Positions 1-6,579 of a stretch of 40,103 bases of DNA are shown here, piece by piece. The first letter of the stretch is position 1; every line of letters starts with the position of its first letter. Source of the DNA: a virus; the IMG/VR virus record IMGVR_UViG_3300049255_000166, positions 1 to 40,103 of that record; one strand, 5' to 3'. Made by a program: the position numbers and the translations under genes. The notes beneath the pieces are model-generated. The model had not been told where the DNA came from, ran no database searches, and worked only from the letters and a program-made list of their open reading frames with translations.

Positions 1-37
1 TGCCAGCTGACAGCGAGCCCGGGGAGGATGTGGCTTG

Positions 38-253
38 ATGGCGGTGTTTGAGCGCGCGTGTTGTCGCCTCTGCGGCGGCGTCGGCGTTGTCAACGACTGG
101 CAGACGATTGGAGAAGCGGCCGCCGCGGTAGTTGTCGGCACCCGCGCCGAACCTCGGCAGGTGACCTGCGATGGGTGCGGCGGAGAAGGAACAATCGAGG
201 TTTTGTGCGGTGAGGTCGAGCTGCCGGCCGACGTCGAGCGCCAGGAGGCGTGA
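38..253 (+). CDS. Small Cys-rich protein with two DnaJ-type zinc motifs
   Basis: A 71-residue protein. It carries two CxxCxGxG motifs, CRLCGGVG at residues 9-16 and CDGCGGEG at 44-51. This is the zinc-knuckle pattern of the DnaJ central domain, so one bound zinc is likely. No J domain is present, so it is not a DnaJ; such mini zinc proteins are common in phage early operons and their role is unknown. A GGGGAGGA Shine-Dalgarno at 21-28 sits nine bases before ATG 38. The next gene starts two bases after its stop, so it belongs to the rightward early operon. It may be the middle of a longer operon that starts left of the window. Confidence 0.7.
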   Translation: MAVFERACCRLCGGVGVVNDWQTIGEAAAAVVVGTRAEPRQVTCDGCGGEGTIEVLCGEVELPADVERQEA

Positions 254-254
254 C

Positions 255-515
255 ATGAAGATCACGATCGAATCGACATCGAAGATCATCGAGCTCGTCG
301 TCGGCGTGCATCACTGCAAGGTGCAGGCGCGCGTCTGGCAGGGCGAGACCGAGAGCGGCGTGCCGGTCCAGGTCTACGTCACCCGGATCGCGCCGGAGAT
401 CCCGACGTCGGATCCACGCATCGACGAGCTCACGGCGGAGTTCGAGCGGGACCTCATGCGCCAGGCCGAGCCGCGGCCGACGGTCGAGGCGATACCGCTC
501 CGGCTGATCATATGA
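255..515 (+). CDS. Hypothetical early protein, 86 aa
   Basis: A small acidic protein of unknown function. The N-terminal half alternates beta-like stretches (IIELVVGVHHCKVQARVW) and the C-terminal half is helical around DELTAEFERDLM. An AGGAGG ribosome site at 243-248 lies inside the end of the preceding gene and points to ATG 255. Its stop overlaps the next start (ATGA at 512-515), so translation of the two is probably coupled. Codon third positions are strongly G/C, supporting a real gene. I recognise no family. Confidence 0.75.
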   Translation: MKITIESTSKIIELVVGVHHCKVQARVWQGETESGVPVQVYVTRIAPEIPTSDPRIDELTAEFERDLMRQAEPRPTVEAIPLRLII

Positions 516-889
516 CAGCCACGGGCGCCGACCCTCTCACCGAGGCGCGACGAGCCGCTCGCCTCGATCGCGACTTCGCCCTCCTGGTCGCCGCGGCCGT
601 CGCCGGCGAGCGCTGCCCGCAGACGTCACGTCGTGGCGTCAAAAGCGGCCCGACGATCCACGTCGGCTCGATCTCGCGCCTCGTCGAGGAGGGCCGCATC
701 AGGTCGGAGGTCTTCGCACGCAACTATCGTGTCGTCACCATCCTTGTCGGCGAGCACGCCGGCAAGTCGACCGCGCCGCACCCGAACGGATTTGCGCCGT
801 ACATGATCGACGGCCGACACGTCGACGGAGATGCCGGCTGGCGTAACATGCGGGGCGGATGGAAACAGACGCGGAGGATCGCGCCATGA
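512..889 (+). CDS. Hypothetical early protein, 125 aa
   Basis: A hypothetical protein in the early operon, translationally coupled at both ends through ATGA overlaps (512-515 and 886-889). The N-terminal third is helical and rich in Arg/Ala. The central part contains GPTIHVGSISRLVEEGRI and RNYRVVTILVGEH, suggesting a small alpha/beta fold. The C-terminus is basic (GGWKQTRRI). I cannot assign a family. Overlap with the genes on both sides and G/C-ending codons make it a convincing coding region. Confidence 0.75.
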   Translation: MTATGADPLTEARRAARLDRDFALLVAAAVAGERCPQTSRRGVKSGPTIHVGSISRLVEEGRIRSEVFARNYRVVTILVGEHAGKSTAPHPNGFAPYMIDGRHVDGDAGWRNMRGGWKQTRRIAP

Positions 890-1308
890 CTGAGAACGAG
901 CGCGAGGAGACGACAGAGAAAGAGCGAGCCGACTGGCAGGGTCGAGCTGATGATGCCGGCCGTTTGGCGCGAGACTATGCGCGCCTCCTCCAACGCGAGG
1001 CCATTGCCGAAGGACCGCGGCCAAATGTGACCGACGATGATCGCGAGGCCGGCATGGTTCACGATCTTGGCTTCCGGGCTGGCGTAGCAGTAACCGACGC
1101 GGCGTGCGAAGCTCGTATCGCCGCCGCCGTGGCAGAGCAGGCGGAAGTGTATCGGGCAGCGATGATCGAGGCCGCCGAGGCGCTGGAAGCGATCGGCGAG
1201 AGCGTGGCGCCTGCATGGCGGCATGCCTACGAGGTAGCGAACAAGCTGCGCCGCATGCTCGCCCTTATGACCTCTCCGGCAGAAGACCGCGACATGGTGC
1301 ACGGGTGA
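886..1308 (+). CDS. Hypothetical helical early protein, 140 aa
   Basis: Start ATG 886 is chosen because a GGAGG site lies at 873-877 and the start overlaps the previous stop; an upstream ATG at 859 in the same frame would give nine more residues. The protein looks wholly alpha-helical. A charged N-terminus (ENEREETTEKERADW) is followed by a long Ala/Glu-rich region, AAVAEQAEVYRAAMIEAAEA, consistent with a coiled coil. No catalytic motif is visible. It ends in a GTGA-type overlap with the next frame at 1305. Function unknown. Confidence 0.75.
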   Translation: MTENEREETTEKERADWQGRADDAGRLARDYARLLQREAIAEGPRPNVTDDDREAGMVHDLGFRAGVAVTDAACEARIAAAVAEQAEVYRAAMIEAAEALEAIGESVAPAWRHAYEVANKLRRMLALMTSPAEDRDMVHG

Positions 1309-1544
1309 GCGGCACGACCGCCGACCGTCTTCTCGACCACTACGGCCACTGTGTGCTGCCGGCCAACCTGTGTCTCTGTCTCAAGCCTGAAGCGCGCTGG
1401 CTTGGGCGGGCGTGCCCGAATTGGCGGACCCTCGGCGCTCGCACCTATGCCGAGCTTCGCGACGCGCAGGCGATGTTCTATCGTCGTGGAGATGCCGAAA
1501 AAGGCGCGGCTCCTCGCCTGGGCGCACACCTGGAAGAAGGGTGA
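1305..1544 (+). CDS. Small Cys-containing protein, 79 aa, overlapping the next frame
   Basis: GTG 1305 overlaps the stop of the previous gene. The protein has a Cys cluster (GHCVLPANLCLCLKP, then RACPNW) that could bind a metal. The part up to about 1490 has convincing codon use. The last 50 bases overlap the next frame (1492), which there has the better codon pattern. The junction carries GAAAAAG at 1497-1503, so a frameshift joining 1305 to 1650 into one protein of about 115 residues is an alternative to two genes. No family recognised. Confidence 0.55.
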   Translation: MSGTTADRLLDHYGHCVLPANLCLCLKPEARWLGRACPNWRTLGARTYAELRDAQAMFYRRGDAEKGAAPRLGAHLEEG

Positions 1545-1650
1545 AGGCTCGCGCGACGACTATACCGACAAGGATCCGGCCTTCCCGCGTCTCTATGCCC
1601 GCAGCGTATCGCGGCTCCTAGGTGGGAGGAAAACGCAAGATAGGCGCTAA
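1492..1650 (+). CDS. Small basic protein, 52 aa, possibly the C-terminal part of the preceding frame
   Basis: It reads MPKKARLLAWAHTWKKGE and then DDYTDKDPAFPRLYARS, with almost all codons ending in G or C, so the frame is coding. ATG 1492 has only a very close GGAG (1488-1491), a poor ribosome-site spacing. The long overlap with the frame from 1305 is also suspicious. It may be an independent small gene or the downstream half of a frameshifted gene. No family recognised. After its stop the sequence becomes A/T-richer (1651-1760) with no gene seen. Confidence 0.5.
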   Translation: MPKKARLLAWAHTWKKGEGSRDDYTDKDPAFPRLYARSVSRLLGGRKTQDRR

Positions 1651-1796
1651 GCCATTAGTTTTGTTAGGTCTGCGGTCGAGAAATCAACGAATCAATGGCC
1701 TTAGAAGTCCTAAAGGTGATAATTACGCACTCCAAACGGCGGGGCTGATCGCCTACCTTCGCCGCCATTTGTATCAGTATCGTCGAGCTCCGCGCG

Positions 1797-1973
1797 TTGT
1801 GCGGACGCAAGGGATTTGCCGCCGAAAGGACAGTGTGCGGCAAGCGCTTCCGCCTCATCGATCTCGAGATCGGCCACGCGCTCAAGAACGACGGCAGCTT
1901 CTGGCCGAACAGCTTCAGCCTGAAAGAGGCGGTCGTCCGCCTCCGTTCGCTCGAGCGGGATCCGGCGATCTAA
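1797..1973 (+). CDS. Possible small protein, about 58 aa, start uncertain
   Basis: The open frame begins after a TGA at 1746 and ends at TAA 1971-1973. It encodes CGRKGFAAERTVCGKRF, then DLEIGHALKNDGSFWPNSF and LKEAVVRLRSL, with G/C-ending codons in the distal half. No ATG is available. TTG 1797 is the first conventional start and ATT 1767 is a non-standard alternative; neither has a clear ribosome site. It could be the 3' remnant of a longer gene whose 5' end was lost in the A/T-rich stretch 1651-1760. Its stop overlaps the stop of the convergent gene at 1970 by three bases. Confidence 0.4.
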   Translation: MCGRKGFAAERTVCGKRFRLIDLEIGHALKNDGSFWPNSFSLKEAVVRLRSLERDPAI

Positions 1974-2242
1974 ACCCGGGCGTCGATCGCGGCCCGGCTG
2001 ATCCGGCCCCTGACGGCCGGGCGCTTCGGACGGTTGCCGAGATCCTGGTAGAGCACCGACAGCGTCACCGTGAACCCGGCCTCGGCCGCCTCCTCAAGGG
2101 CGCGGTTCAGGTGGGCGACGGCGCCGCCGACAACGCCGACCATCCGCTGGTCGCGGATGGAAACGGACTCGTCGACCTCGAGTCCTCGCCGCTCGGCCTC
2201 GGCGATCGTCATGCTCGGCAGTTTGAGGGTGAGCTGATCCAC
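1970..2242 (-). CDS. Hypothetical protein, 90 aa
   Basis: GTG 2242 is preceded on the minus strand by AGGGGAG at about ten bases, a good ribosome site; an internal ATG at 2212 is a less supported alternative. The protein is compact and alpha/beta: IAEAERRGLEVDE, then a helix AHLNRALEEAAEAGFTVTL and a basic tail. It is divergently transcribed from the 57-residue gene at 2361 across a region with paired inverted repeats and a TTGACA box. That would fit a small regulator, but no helix-turn-helix is evident. Function unknown. Confidence 0.6.
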   Translation of the reverse strand: MDQLTLKLPSMTIAEAERRGLEVDESVSIRDQRMVGVVGGAVAHLNRALEEAAEAGFTVTLSVLYQDLGNRPKRPAVRGRISRAAIDARV

Positions 2243-2263
2243 TTACCCGGGCTCCCCTAAGCA

Positions 2264-2323
2264 TTTTCGCGCCGTTTTGCGCATCGATCGATTGCGAAAA
2301 CATCAAAATCGCTGTCAAAACGG
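2264..2323. promoter_or_regulatory. Divergent promoter/operator region with two inverted repeats
   Basis: This A/T-rich gap lies between the minus gene at 2242 and the plus gene at 2361. It has TTTTCGC (2264-2270) facing GCGAAAA (2294-2300), and CCGTTTTG (2272-2279) facing CAAAACGG (2316-2323). On the minus strand a TTGACA hexamer reads from 2318 to 2313, a consensus -35 box, though no convincing -10 follows. The interleaved repeats look like binding sites for a dimeric regulator. Inference only. Confidence 0.45.
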
Positions 2324-2360
2324 ACTGTTCTGCCGATTCGACCAGAAAAGGAGGTCAGCA

Positions 2361-2534
2361 ATGGCAGTGAAACGGACCACGGCGGCGAAGAAGACCACGC
2401 GGGCCCCGGCGAAGACGGCGCCGAGCAAGGCCAAGGGCGCGATGGCACGCGAGTCTGCCGCAACGAAGGCCGCGGCGAAGAAACCGGCCGCCGGCAAGCC
2501 GGCCCGGCGCGCGAACAAGGCGGTCAGCGTCTAG
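2361..2534 (+). CDS. Lys/Ala-rich histone H1-like small protein, 57 aa
   Basis: A strongly basic, low-complexity protein (repeated AAKK, KTAPSK, KPAAGKPARR) resembling the Lys/Ala/Pro tails of bacterial histone H1-like proteins. Such proteins bind DNA or RNA without a defined fold. ATG 2361 follows an excellent AAGGAGG (2348-2354). The gene stands alone: a divergent regulatory gap lies upstream and a strong terminator lies 40 bases downstream, so it is probably its own transcription unit. A role in nucleoid or phage-DNA packing is inference; a simple intrinsically disordered protein is equally possible. Confidence 0.75.
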   Translation: MAVKRTTAAKKTTRAPAKTAPSKAKGAMARESAATKAAAKKPAAGKPARRANKAVSV

Positions 2535-2573
2535 AGCAGCCGACAGCCGACGGGCCACGATGCGCCCGGAATC

Positions 2574-2615
2574 AAAAAAGGCGCCCGCCGGCTCTCGGGC
2601 CAGCGGGCGCCTTTG
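2574..2615. terminator. Bidirectional intrinsic terminator
   Basis: A GGCGCCCGC stem faces GCGGGCGCC, with an A-run on the left (about 2574-2579) and CTTTGCTTTT on the right. It can therefore stop both the plus-strand 57-aa gene and the long leftward late block ending with the gene at 2688. Confidence 0.8.
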
Positions 2616-2687
2616 CTTTTCGCGAACGGGCGAAAACGCGAGATGGGGGTCAACTCATTCCGATATCCGTCCGCAAGAAAGTCTCCC

Positions 2688-2957
2688 TCAGAGCGGCAGC
2701 TCGGTCCAGTAGCGGTGGTCGGCGCCTGGCCGGTCCTGCGGTGGCACCCCTGTCATGCACCACGGCTCGCGCCCGGGCGGAAAGACGGTGACGTCGACGA
2801 CGCGGCCGGGACGGAGCTTGGTCACGATCGCGGCGTAGGGCCCGAGGCCGATATCGACGTCGAGGGTCAGCCCGTAGATGTTGACGTTGTCGCCGACGAC
2901 GGGCTGGAACCGGCCCATTGCGGGACCATCGTCGGCTTCCTCGAATCGGGTGTCCAT
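2688..2957 (-). CDS. Small phage protein, 89 aa, last gene of the late block
   Basis: ATG 2957 follows a GGAGG on the minus strand (about 2963-2967). The core PYAAIVTKLRPGRVVDVTVF followed by PPGREPW and a C-terminal YWTELP resembles a small protein type often seen in phage genomes (pattern AIVT-x-V...V-T-V-F...W). I know it by pattern only and no function is established. It is mostly beta and lacks a signal peptide. It is the promoter-distal gene of the leftward block, ending just before the terminator at 2574-2615. Confidence 0.7.
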   Translation of the reverse strand: MDTRFEEADDGPAMGRFQPVVGDNVNIYGLTLDVDIGLGPYAAIVTKLRPGRVVDVTVFPPGREPWCMTGVPPQDRPGADHRYWTELPL

Positions 2958-3007
2958 GGCGCCACCTCCGCCGCGACTATGCCTGGAGTCGCGGCGCGGC
3001 GGATTGG

Positions 3008-3816
3008 TCAGCCGCTGACGATCAGCTCGCCCTGGCTCTCCCGCTCGCGCGAGCCGGTGCCGGTCGTGTAGGTGACCCGGGCCTCCTCGATCGAGAAGCC
3101 GGCGAAGACCCGCCGGAGCTCCGGCGTATCGTTGACCGTCAGGATGAAGCGGCCGCGAAGCCGTCTGAGGCGATCGGCGACGCGGGCGAAGTCATCCGGC
3201 GCGAAGAGGCCGCGGCCGTAATAATGCTCCGATCCGGCATAAGGCGGGTCGAGATAGAACAGTGCGCCGGGCCGGTCCCAGCGCTCGAGGAAATCGCCCC
3301 AGGGCAGGCATTCGATCCAGACGCCGGCGAGCCGCTCGTGCGCCGCGGGCGAGGAGCGGCGCCAGCTTGCCGAGATCGAAGCGCGACGGCGTCGTCGTGT
3401 GCTGGTGCCGAAGTTTCGGCCGGCGACCCGCCGAAGGCGAGCCGCTGGACGTAGAGGAAGCGGGCGGCGCGCTGCAGGTCGGTGAGGCGCTCGGGATCCT
3501 GGCCGTTGAGCCGGTCGAACTCGGCGCGGCTCGCGAGCTGCCAGCGCAGCATGTCCATCAGCGCCTGGTGATGGTTCTGCAGGACGCGGAAGAAGGTGGC
3601 GACGTCGCGGCTGATATCGTTGAGGACCTCGACCTGCGGCGCCTGCTGCCTCGCGAAGAAGACGCCGGCCATGCCGGCGAAGACCTCGCCGTAGAGGGAA
3701 TGGCGCACGGCCGCGATGCGGCGGGCGAGCTCGCGCGCGAGCTGCCTCTTGCCGCCGACATAGCCGGCGACCGGCTTGGCGGCGGGGACGTCGTGCAAGG
3801 CAAACGATCGGTTCAC
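3008..3816 (-). pseudogene. D12-class DNA adenine methyltransferase, broken by clustered frameshifts
   Basis: The N-terminal part reads KPVAGYVGGKRQLA (AdoMet motif I, FxGxK type) through RLAFGG. The C-terminal part contains YLDPPYAGSEHYYG (catalytic DPPY) through GELIVSG. Together they match a Dam/D12 adenine methylase of about 265 residues. The reading frame changes three times in about 90 bases: near 3426-3430, where about four bases are missing between LAFGG and VAGRNFGTST; near 3398-3403, two extra bases before TTPSRFDLGKLAPLL; and near 3344-3349, one extra C before AAHERLAG. Each correction restores family-like sequence. GTG 3816 overlaps the TGA of the upstream frame (GTGA). It is either a decayed gene or carries local sequencing errors. 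An intact enzyme would methylate adenine, probably against host restriction. Confidence 0.85.
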
Positions 3817-4003
3817 GGGCGGCCGCGAAGGCCGCCGATTTCGGCCGCCTTCCTGGATGAGCGGTCGGACCGGTAAGCCGGACGGCGCGGGTGCTTCCGG
3901 TAGCTCTGCGTGCCGCGCGCGGCGCCGCCGGCCTCGGTAAATGGAAGAACGCCGCAATGATAGCGCCGGCGAGGCCCTCACGCAGGAATGGCAGGGTGCG
4001 CAT
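3813..4003 (-). pseudogene. Small membrane protein, apparently frameshifted, about 62 aa
   Basis: ATG 4003 opens with LPFLREGLAGAIIAAFFHLP, a short hydrophobic segment. About 60 bases in (near 3937-3942) the coding pattern moves to another frame, which reads GTQSYRKHPRRPAYRSDRSS and stops at TGA 3815-3813. That stop exactly overlaps the methylase GTG. One added base would join the two halves into a small protein with an N-terminal membrane segment and a basic tail. In a lysis region this could be an antiholin or lysis accessory protein, but that is inference. A programmed frameshift, a mutation or a base-calling error cannot be told apart here. Confidence 0.45.
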
Positions 4004-4355
4004 GGGAGATCCTTTTCCGGCGATCGCCGGCGACGAGCTCGTCGAGAAGGCGGCGGAGCTCGTCCTCGTGCGGGATGAGGTGGTAGAGGACGACGCCGAG
4101 GCGGGAGAGGCGACCGAGGCGGCTGAGCTCCTCCTCGAGCTTGCGGCCGGCGAGGCCGGTCATGCCGGCCTCGTTGATCGCCTGGCGGTGCAGGGCGACG
4201 CGCTCGGCGGTGAAGCCGGCGGCAATGAAGATGTCGTCGGCGAGCTCGTCGAGGGGCGGCAGCGGCTTCATCGCGGGCGACGGTACCGGCGCCGGCTGGC
4301 GCGGCGGATTGGCCCCAGGGCGGCAGCCCCAATCTTCGCGTTTCGGCGGGGCCAC
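3978..4355 (-). CDS. Hypothetical helical protein, 125 aa
   Basis: GTG 4355 lies ten bases after the stop of the Gam-like gene; an internal ATG at 4271 (MKPLPPLDELADDIF) is an alternative that would remove a Pro-rich leader. The protein is mostly helical, with DELADDIFIAAGFTAERVAL and KLEEELSRLGRLSRLGVVLY as the clearest helices, and a charged C-terminus. No membrane segment or catalytic motif. The same frame continues after its TGA into the frame ending at 3813, so readthrough is formally possible. Function unknown. Confidence 0.65.
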   Translation of the reverse strand: MAPPKREDWGCRPGANPPRQPAPVPSPAMKPLPPLDELADDIFIAAGFTAERVALHRQAINEAGMTGLAGRKLEEELSRLGRLSRLGVVLYHLIPHEDELRRLLDELVAGDRRKRISHAHPAIPA

Positions 4356-4365
4356 CCGATCGCGC

Positions 4366-4950
4366 CTACTGCCCCTCGTCCGGCTGAGGCCGCTCCGCCA
4401 GCTCGGCGCCGGCGGGCTCGATGAAGAACGCCTCGCCGCCAGGCACGAAGACGATGCCGCGGTCGCGGAGCTTGGCTTTCGCCTCCGCGTCGGTCGCGGC
4501 GATCGCCTTGATCGCGGTCTTCGACAGCCGCACCGAGATCGTGACGAAGGGCGCGTAGAAGCCGACCAGCCGCTTGAGCGCGCCCAGGATGGCCTTCTTT
4601 GCCGGCTCGACGATCTTCGCCTCGACCTCGTCGGGGATCTCGACGGTATCGCGCTCCTTGCGCCAGCCGGCCTTGCCGGTGGGGAACTCGACCGTCTTCC
4701 CTTTGCCGCCAGTCAGCCGGCGGCGCTCGGCGTCGCACCAGGCTTTCACCCCGGCCGTCAGAGCCGCCTTGGCGGCGAGAAAGGGCGTCGCCTCGTCCTC
4801 GAAGCGCCGGGTCGTGGCGGCGATCGCCGCCGACTTCCGGGTCTCGATGCCGGCGAGGATGCGATCGAGCCTGCCGACCTCGGCTATCGCTTCGGCGCAG
4901 GCTGCGTCGGAGGCGATCGGAGTGGCTTGCGATTCGGCGGCGTCGACCAT
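4366..4950 (-). CDS. gam: Mu Gam-like host-nuclease inhibitor
   Basis: A 194-residue protein with the Mu Gam family signature: a helical coiled N-terminus, then AWCDAERRRLTGGKGKTVEF, then TGKAGWRKERDTVEIP, and a C-terminal GIVFVPGGEAFFIEPAG. Gam of phage Mu is a Ku-like dimer that binds linear double-stranded DNA ends and shields them from RecBCD/exonucleases. The length fits the family. The start ATG 4950 has no good ribosome site, so it may depend on translation of the gene upstream (ends 4995). Gam usually sits with early genes; here it lies at the distal end of the late block beside lysis and methylase genes. Family assignment is from sequence pattern. Confidence 0.85.
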   Translation of the reverse strand: MVDAAESQATPIASDAACAEAIAEVGRLDRILAGIETRKSAAIAATTRRFEDEATPFLAAKAALTAGVKAWCDAERRRLTGGKGKTVEFPTGKAGWRKERDTVEIPDEVEAKIVEPAKKAILGALKRLVGFYAPFVTISVRLSKTAIKAIAATDAEAKAKLRDRGIVFVPGGEAFFIEPAGAELAERPQPDEGQ

Positions 4951-4994
4951 GCGAGGAGAGGTAGCGCCGCCGGCGATGGCGGCGGATTGGCCGA

Positions 4995-5405
4995 TCAGCC
5001 CTGTTGCGCCGATGTCTTCTTCGTCTTCCCCGCCACGACGCGGGTGACGCGGGGCGACCGCTTGGAGGCGATCTTGTCCTCAAGCGAATCGAAGCGGACG
5101 GTGAAAATCTCCTTGAGCTGGTCGAGCGCTTCCCTGAGGCCGCTTCTCGGCAGGTATTCGCCGACGAGCTTGCGCTCGAGGAGGCTGAGCTTCTCGGCCT
5201 GGGCCTTGATCTCCTGGCGGATGGCGGCGATCGCCGCGGTGATGCGGGCCTCCGATGCGCCGATCGCCTGCGTGGCGCGCCCGTCGGCATCGTCGAAACC
5301 GCCGGTGAGCCATTTATAGACGGCGATCACGGCCCCGGCGACGACGAACATGGCGATGACGATCCCGGCCGTGACCGGCGGCCCGGCAAAGAGATTGTCC
5401 CACAT
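4995..5405 (-). CDS. Membrane-anchored coiled-coil protein (holin or i-spanin candidate)
   Basis: 136 residues. One strong transmembrane helix spans about residues 11-32 (VTAGIVIAMFVVAGAVIAVY). A long charged helical region follows (about 45-110: ARITAAIAAIRQEIKAQAEK and onward), then a basic tail (KTKKTSAQQG). An N-terminal anchor plus coiled coil is the layout of inner-membrane spanins; single-span holins and unrelated membrane proteins also look like this. GGGGAG lies about nine bases before ATG 5405. Its place just after the lysozyme and a small gene supports a lysis role, which remains inference. Confidence 0.65.
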   Translation of the reverse strand: MWDNLFAGPPVTAGIVIAMFVVAGAVIAVYKWLTGGFDDADGRATQAIGASEARITAAIAAIRQEIKAQAEKLSLLERKLVGEYLPRSGLREALDQLKEIFTVRFDSLEDKIASKRSPRVTRVVAGKTKKTSAQQG

Positions 5406-5428
5406 GAAGGGTACTCCCCAAATGGAAA

Positions 5429-5448
5429 GAGGCGCCCGAAGGCGCCTC
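5429..5448. other. Perfect hairpin GAGGCGCC-CGAA-GGCGCCTC
   Basis: An 8-bp perfect stem with a four-base loop sits between the 66-aa gene and the membrane-protein gene. On the minus strand it is followed by CTTTCCATTTGG rather than a clean U-run, so it is at best a weak terminator or an mRNA-processing or stability hairpin. Confidence 0.4.
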
Positions 5449-5492
5449 CCGATGGATCGAGACGGATGACGCGCCTTGCGGCGCCGATCCGG

Positions 5493-5693
5493 CTACTTCG
5501 TGTTGGCGGCGACGGCCTGCCCGATCGCCGTCTTGTTGGCGACGAGCTCCTGCAGGATGTCCTCGGCGGTCTTGATCGGATCGCCCTTGCCTTCGGCGAC
5601 GCCTTTCTCGACCTCGGCAAACAGGGTTTCGACGCCGGCGACGACGGTGGGCGCCTCGGTGACGAGCGCGATCGCGGTCTCAAGATTGAACAT
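5493..5693 (-). CDS. Hypothetical small protein, 66 aa, lysis region
   Basis: ATG 5693 is preceded by GAGAGG at about eleven bases. The protein is helical and mildly acidic: NLETAIALVTEAPTVVAGVE, VEKGVAEGKGDPIKTAEDIL, then a short C-terminal helix. It contains no membrane segment strong enough to call a holin. It lies between the lysozyme and the membrane coiled-coil gene and is probably co-transcribed with both. Function unknown. Confidence 0.7.
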   Translation of the reverse strand: MFNLETAIALVTEAPTVVAGVETLFAEVEKGVAEGKGDPIKTAEDILQELVANKTAIGQAVAANTK

Positions 5694-5735
5694 GGGTGAA
5701 TGACCTCTCGGTTGGGAGAACTCCGCGGCCGGAAT

Positions 5736-6551
5736 TTATGCGGCCGGTAGCTGGGGATGCGGATTGGCCGGGGTCGCCGGCGCCGCGGCGGCCGCCGCCG
5801 GCTTCGCCGAACCCGGGGGAACCGCCGGCGTCGCGGCGGTCGCCTTGGCCTGGCCGTGCATCCTGGCGAGCACGGCGAGCACGATTCCGATCACGACGAG
5901 CGCCGCGCCGATGAAGAGGGCGCCGCCGATGGCCCACCAGGGGACGCCGGCAGCGCCGGCGGCGATCGCCGCGGTACCGGCCGCGGCAGCGCCGGCGATG
6001 GTTGCCGCCGCCGCCGGCGTGACGGAGGGCGCCGGCAACGCCGCGGCAGGATGATTCGCGAGCCAGGCCGCCTTGGCGCGCTGCGCGTAGGCGAGACGGT
6101 CGCCTTCGGCGACGATTCCCGCCATCTCGTAGTGCTTCTCGAAGGCGGCGACCTTGTCGGCCAGGGTCTTCGCCGCGGCGACCTCGGTGACCACGATGCG
6201 GTAGTCGCCGACGCCGAGTTTCACATCGAGACCGCGGAGCTCGACGACATGGAAGGCGTAGGCCGCCGCGAAGCTGGCCGGGTCTTTGCCGGTCCGCGCA
6301 CAATAGGCGAGGTATTGGACATGGCGCGGACCGGTCCACTGCCACGGCCCGTACCCGCCGGCTGTGCCGGAAGTGCCGCCCTGCTGCACCATCGCGATCT
6401 GGCTCTCGCGGCCGGCATTGCCGGCGTCGGCACAGGCGCAGTCGATGTCCCATGACGGGAAATCCTGGAGCAGCTTCTCGACCAGCCAGCAGGCGCGGTC
6501 CTCGAACGTCGCCATCGGCGCGGCAGCGTCGGTCATCGGGGCATTCTCCAA
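5736..6551 (-). CDS. Phage lysozyme with C-terminal membrane anchor (endolysin)
   Basis: 271 residues. Residues 18-100 contain a cell-wall hydrolase core resembling the phage tail-lysozyme-like fold: AGNAGRESQ with a likely catalytic Glu at 49, and GGYGPWQWTGPRHVQYLAYC (65-84), the G-L/W-x-QWTGPRR-type glycan-binding turn of that family. An Ala/Pro linker leads to one transmembrane helix at about 204-229 (WWAIGGALFIGAALVVIGIV) and an Ala/Pro-rich tail. A C-terminal anchor is unusual for an endolysin, and I see no N-terminal signal, so topology and export are unclear. It is grouped with the permuted amidase upstream and a membrane protein downstream. The enzyme class is well supported; the exact bond cleaved is not. 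Confidence 0.8.
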   Translation of the reverse strand: MENAPMTDAAAPMATFEDRACWLVEKLLQDFPSWDIDCACADAGNAGRESQIAMVQQGGTSGTAGGYGPWQWTGPRHVQYLAYCARTGKDPASFAAAYAFHVVELRGLDVKLGVGDYRIVVTEVAAAKTLADKVAAFEKHYEMAGIVAEGDRLAYAQRAKAAWLANHPAAALPAPSVTPAAAATIAGAAAAGTAAIAAGAAGVPWWAIGGALFIGAALVVIGIVLAVLARMHGQAKATAATPAVPPGSAKPAAAAAAPATPANPHPQLPAA

Positions 6552-6579
6552 AGGTGCGGGAAGGGCGAGCCGCGCCAGG

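Noticed and set aside
1622-2260. Plus-strand open frame of about 210 codons spanning the early/late border
   Set aside because: Codon use is poor, it crosses an A/T-rich non-coding stretch, and it runs antisense to the better supported 1970-2242 gene.
4141-5319. Long plus-strand open frame (about 390 codons) across the Gam and membrane-protein genes
   Set aside because: It is antisense to genes with recognisable families and ribosome sites; high G/C content creates such frames. Its translation is Arg/Leu-rich with no domain.
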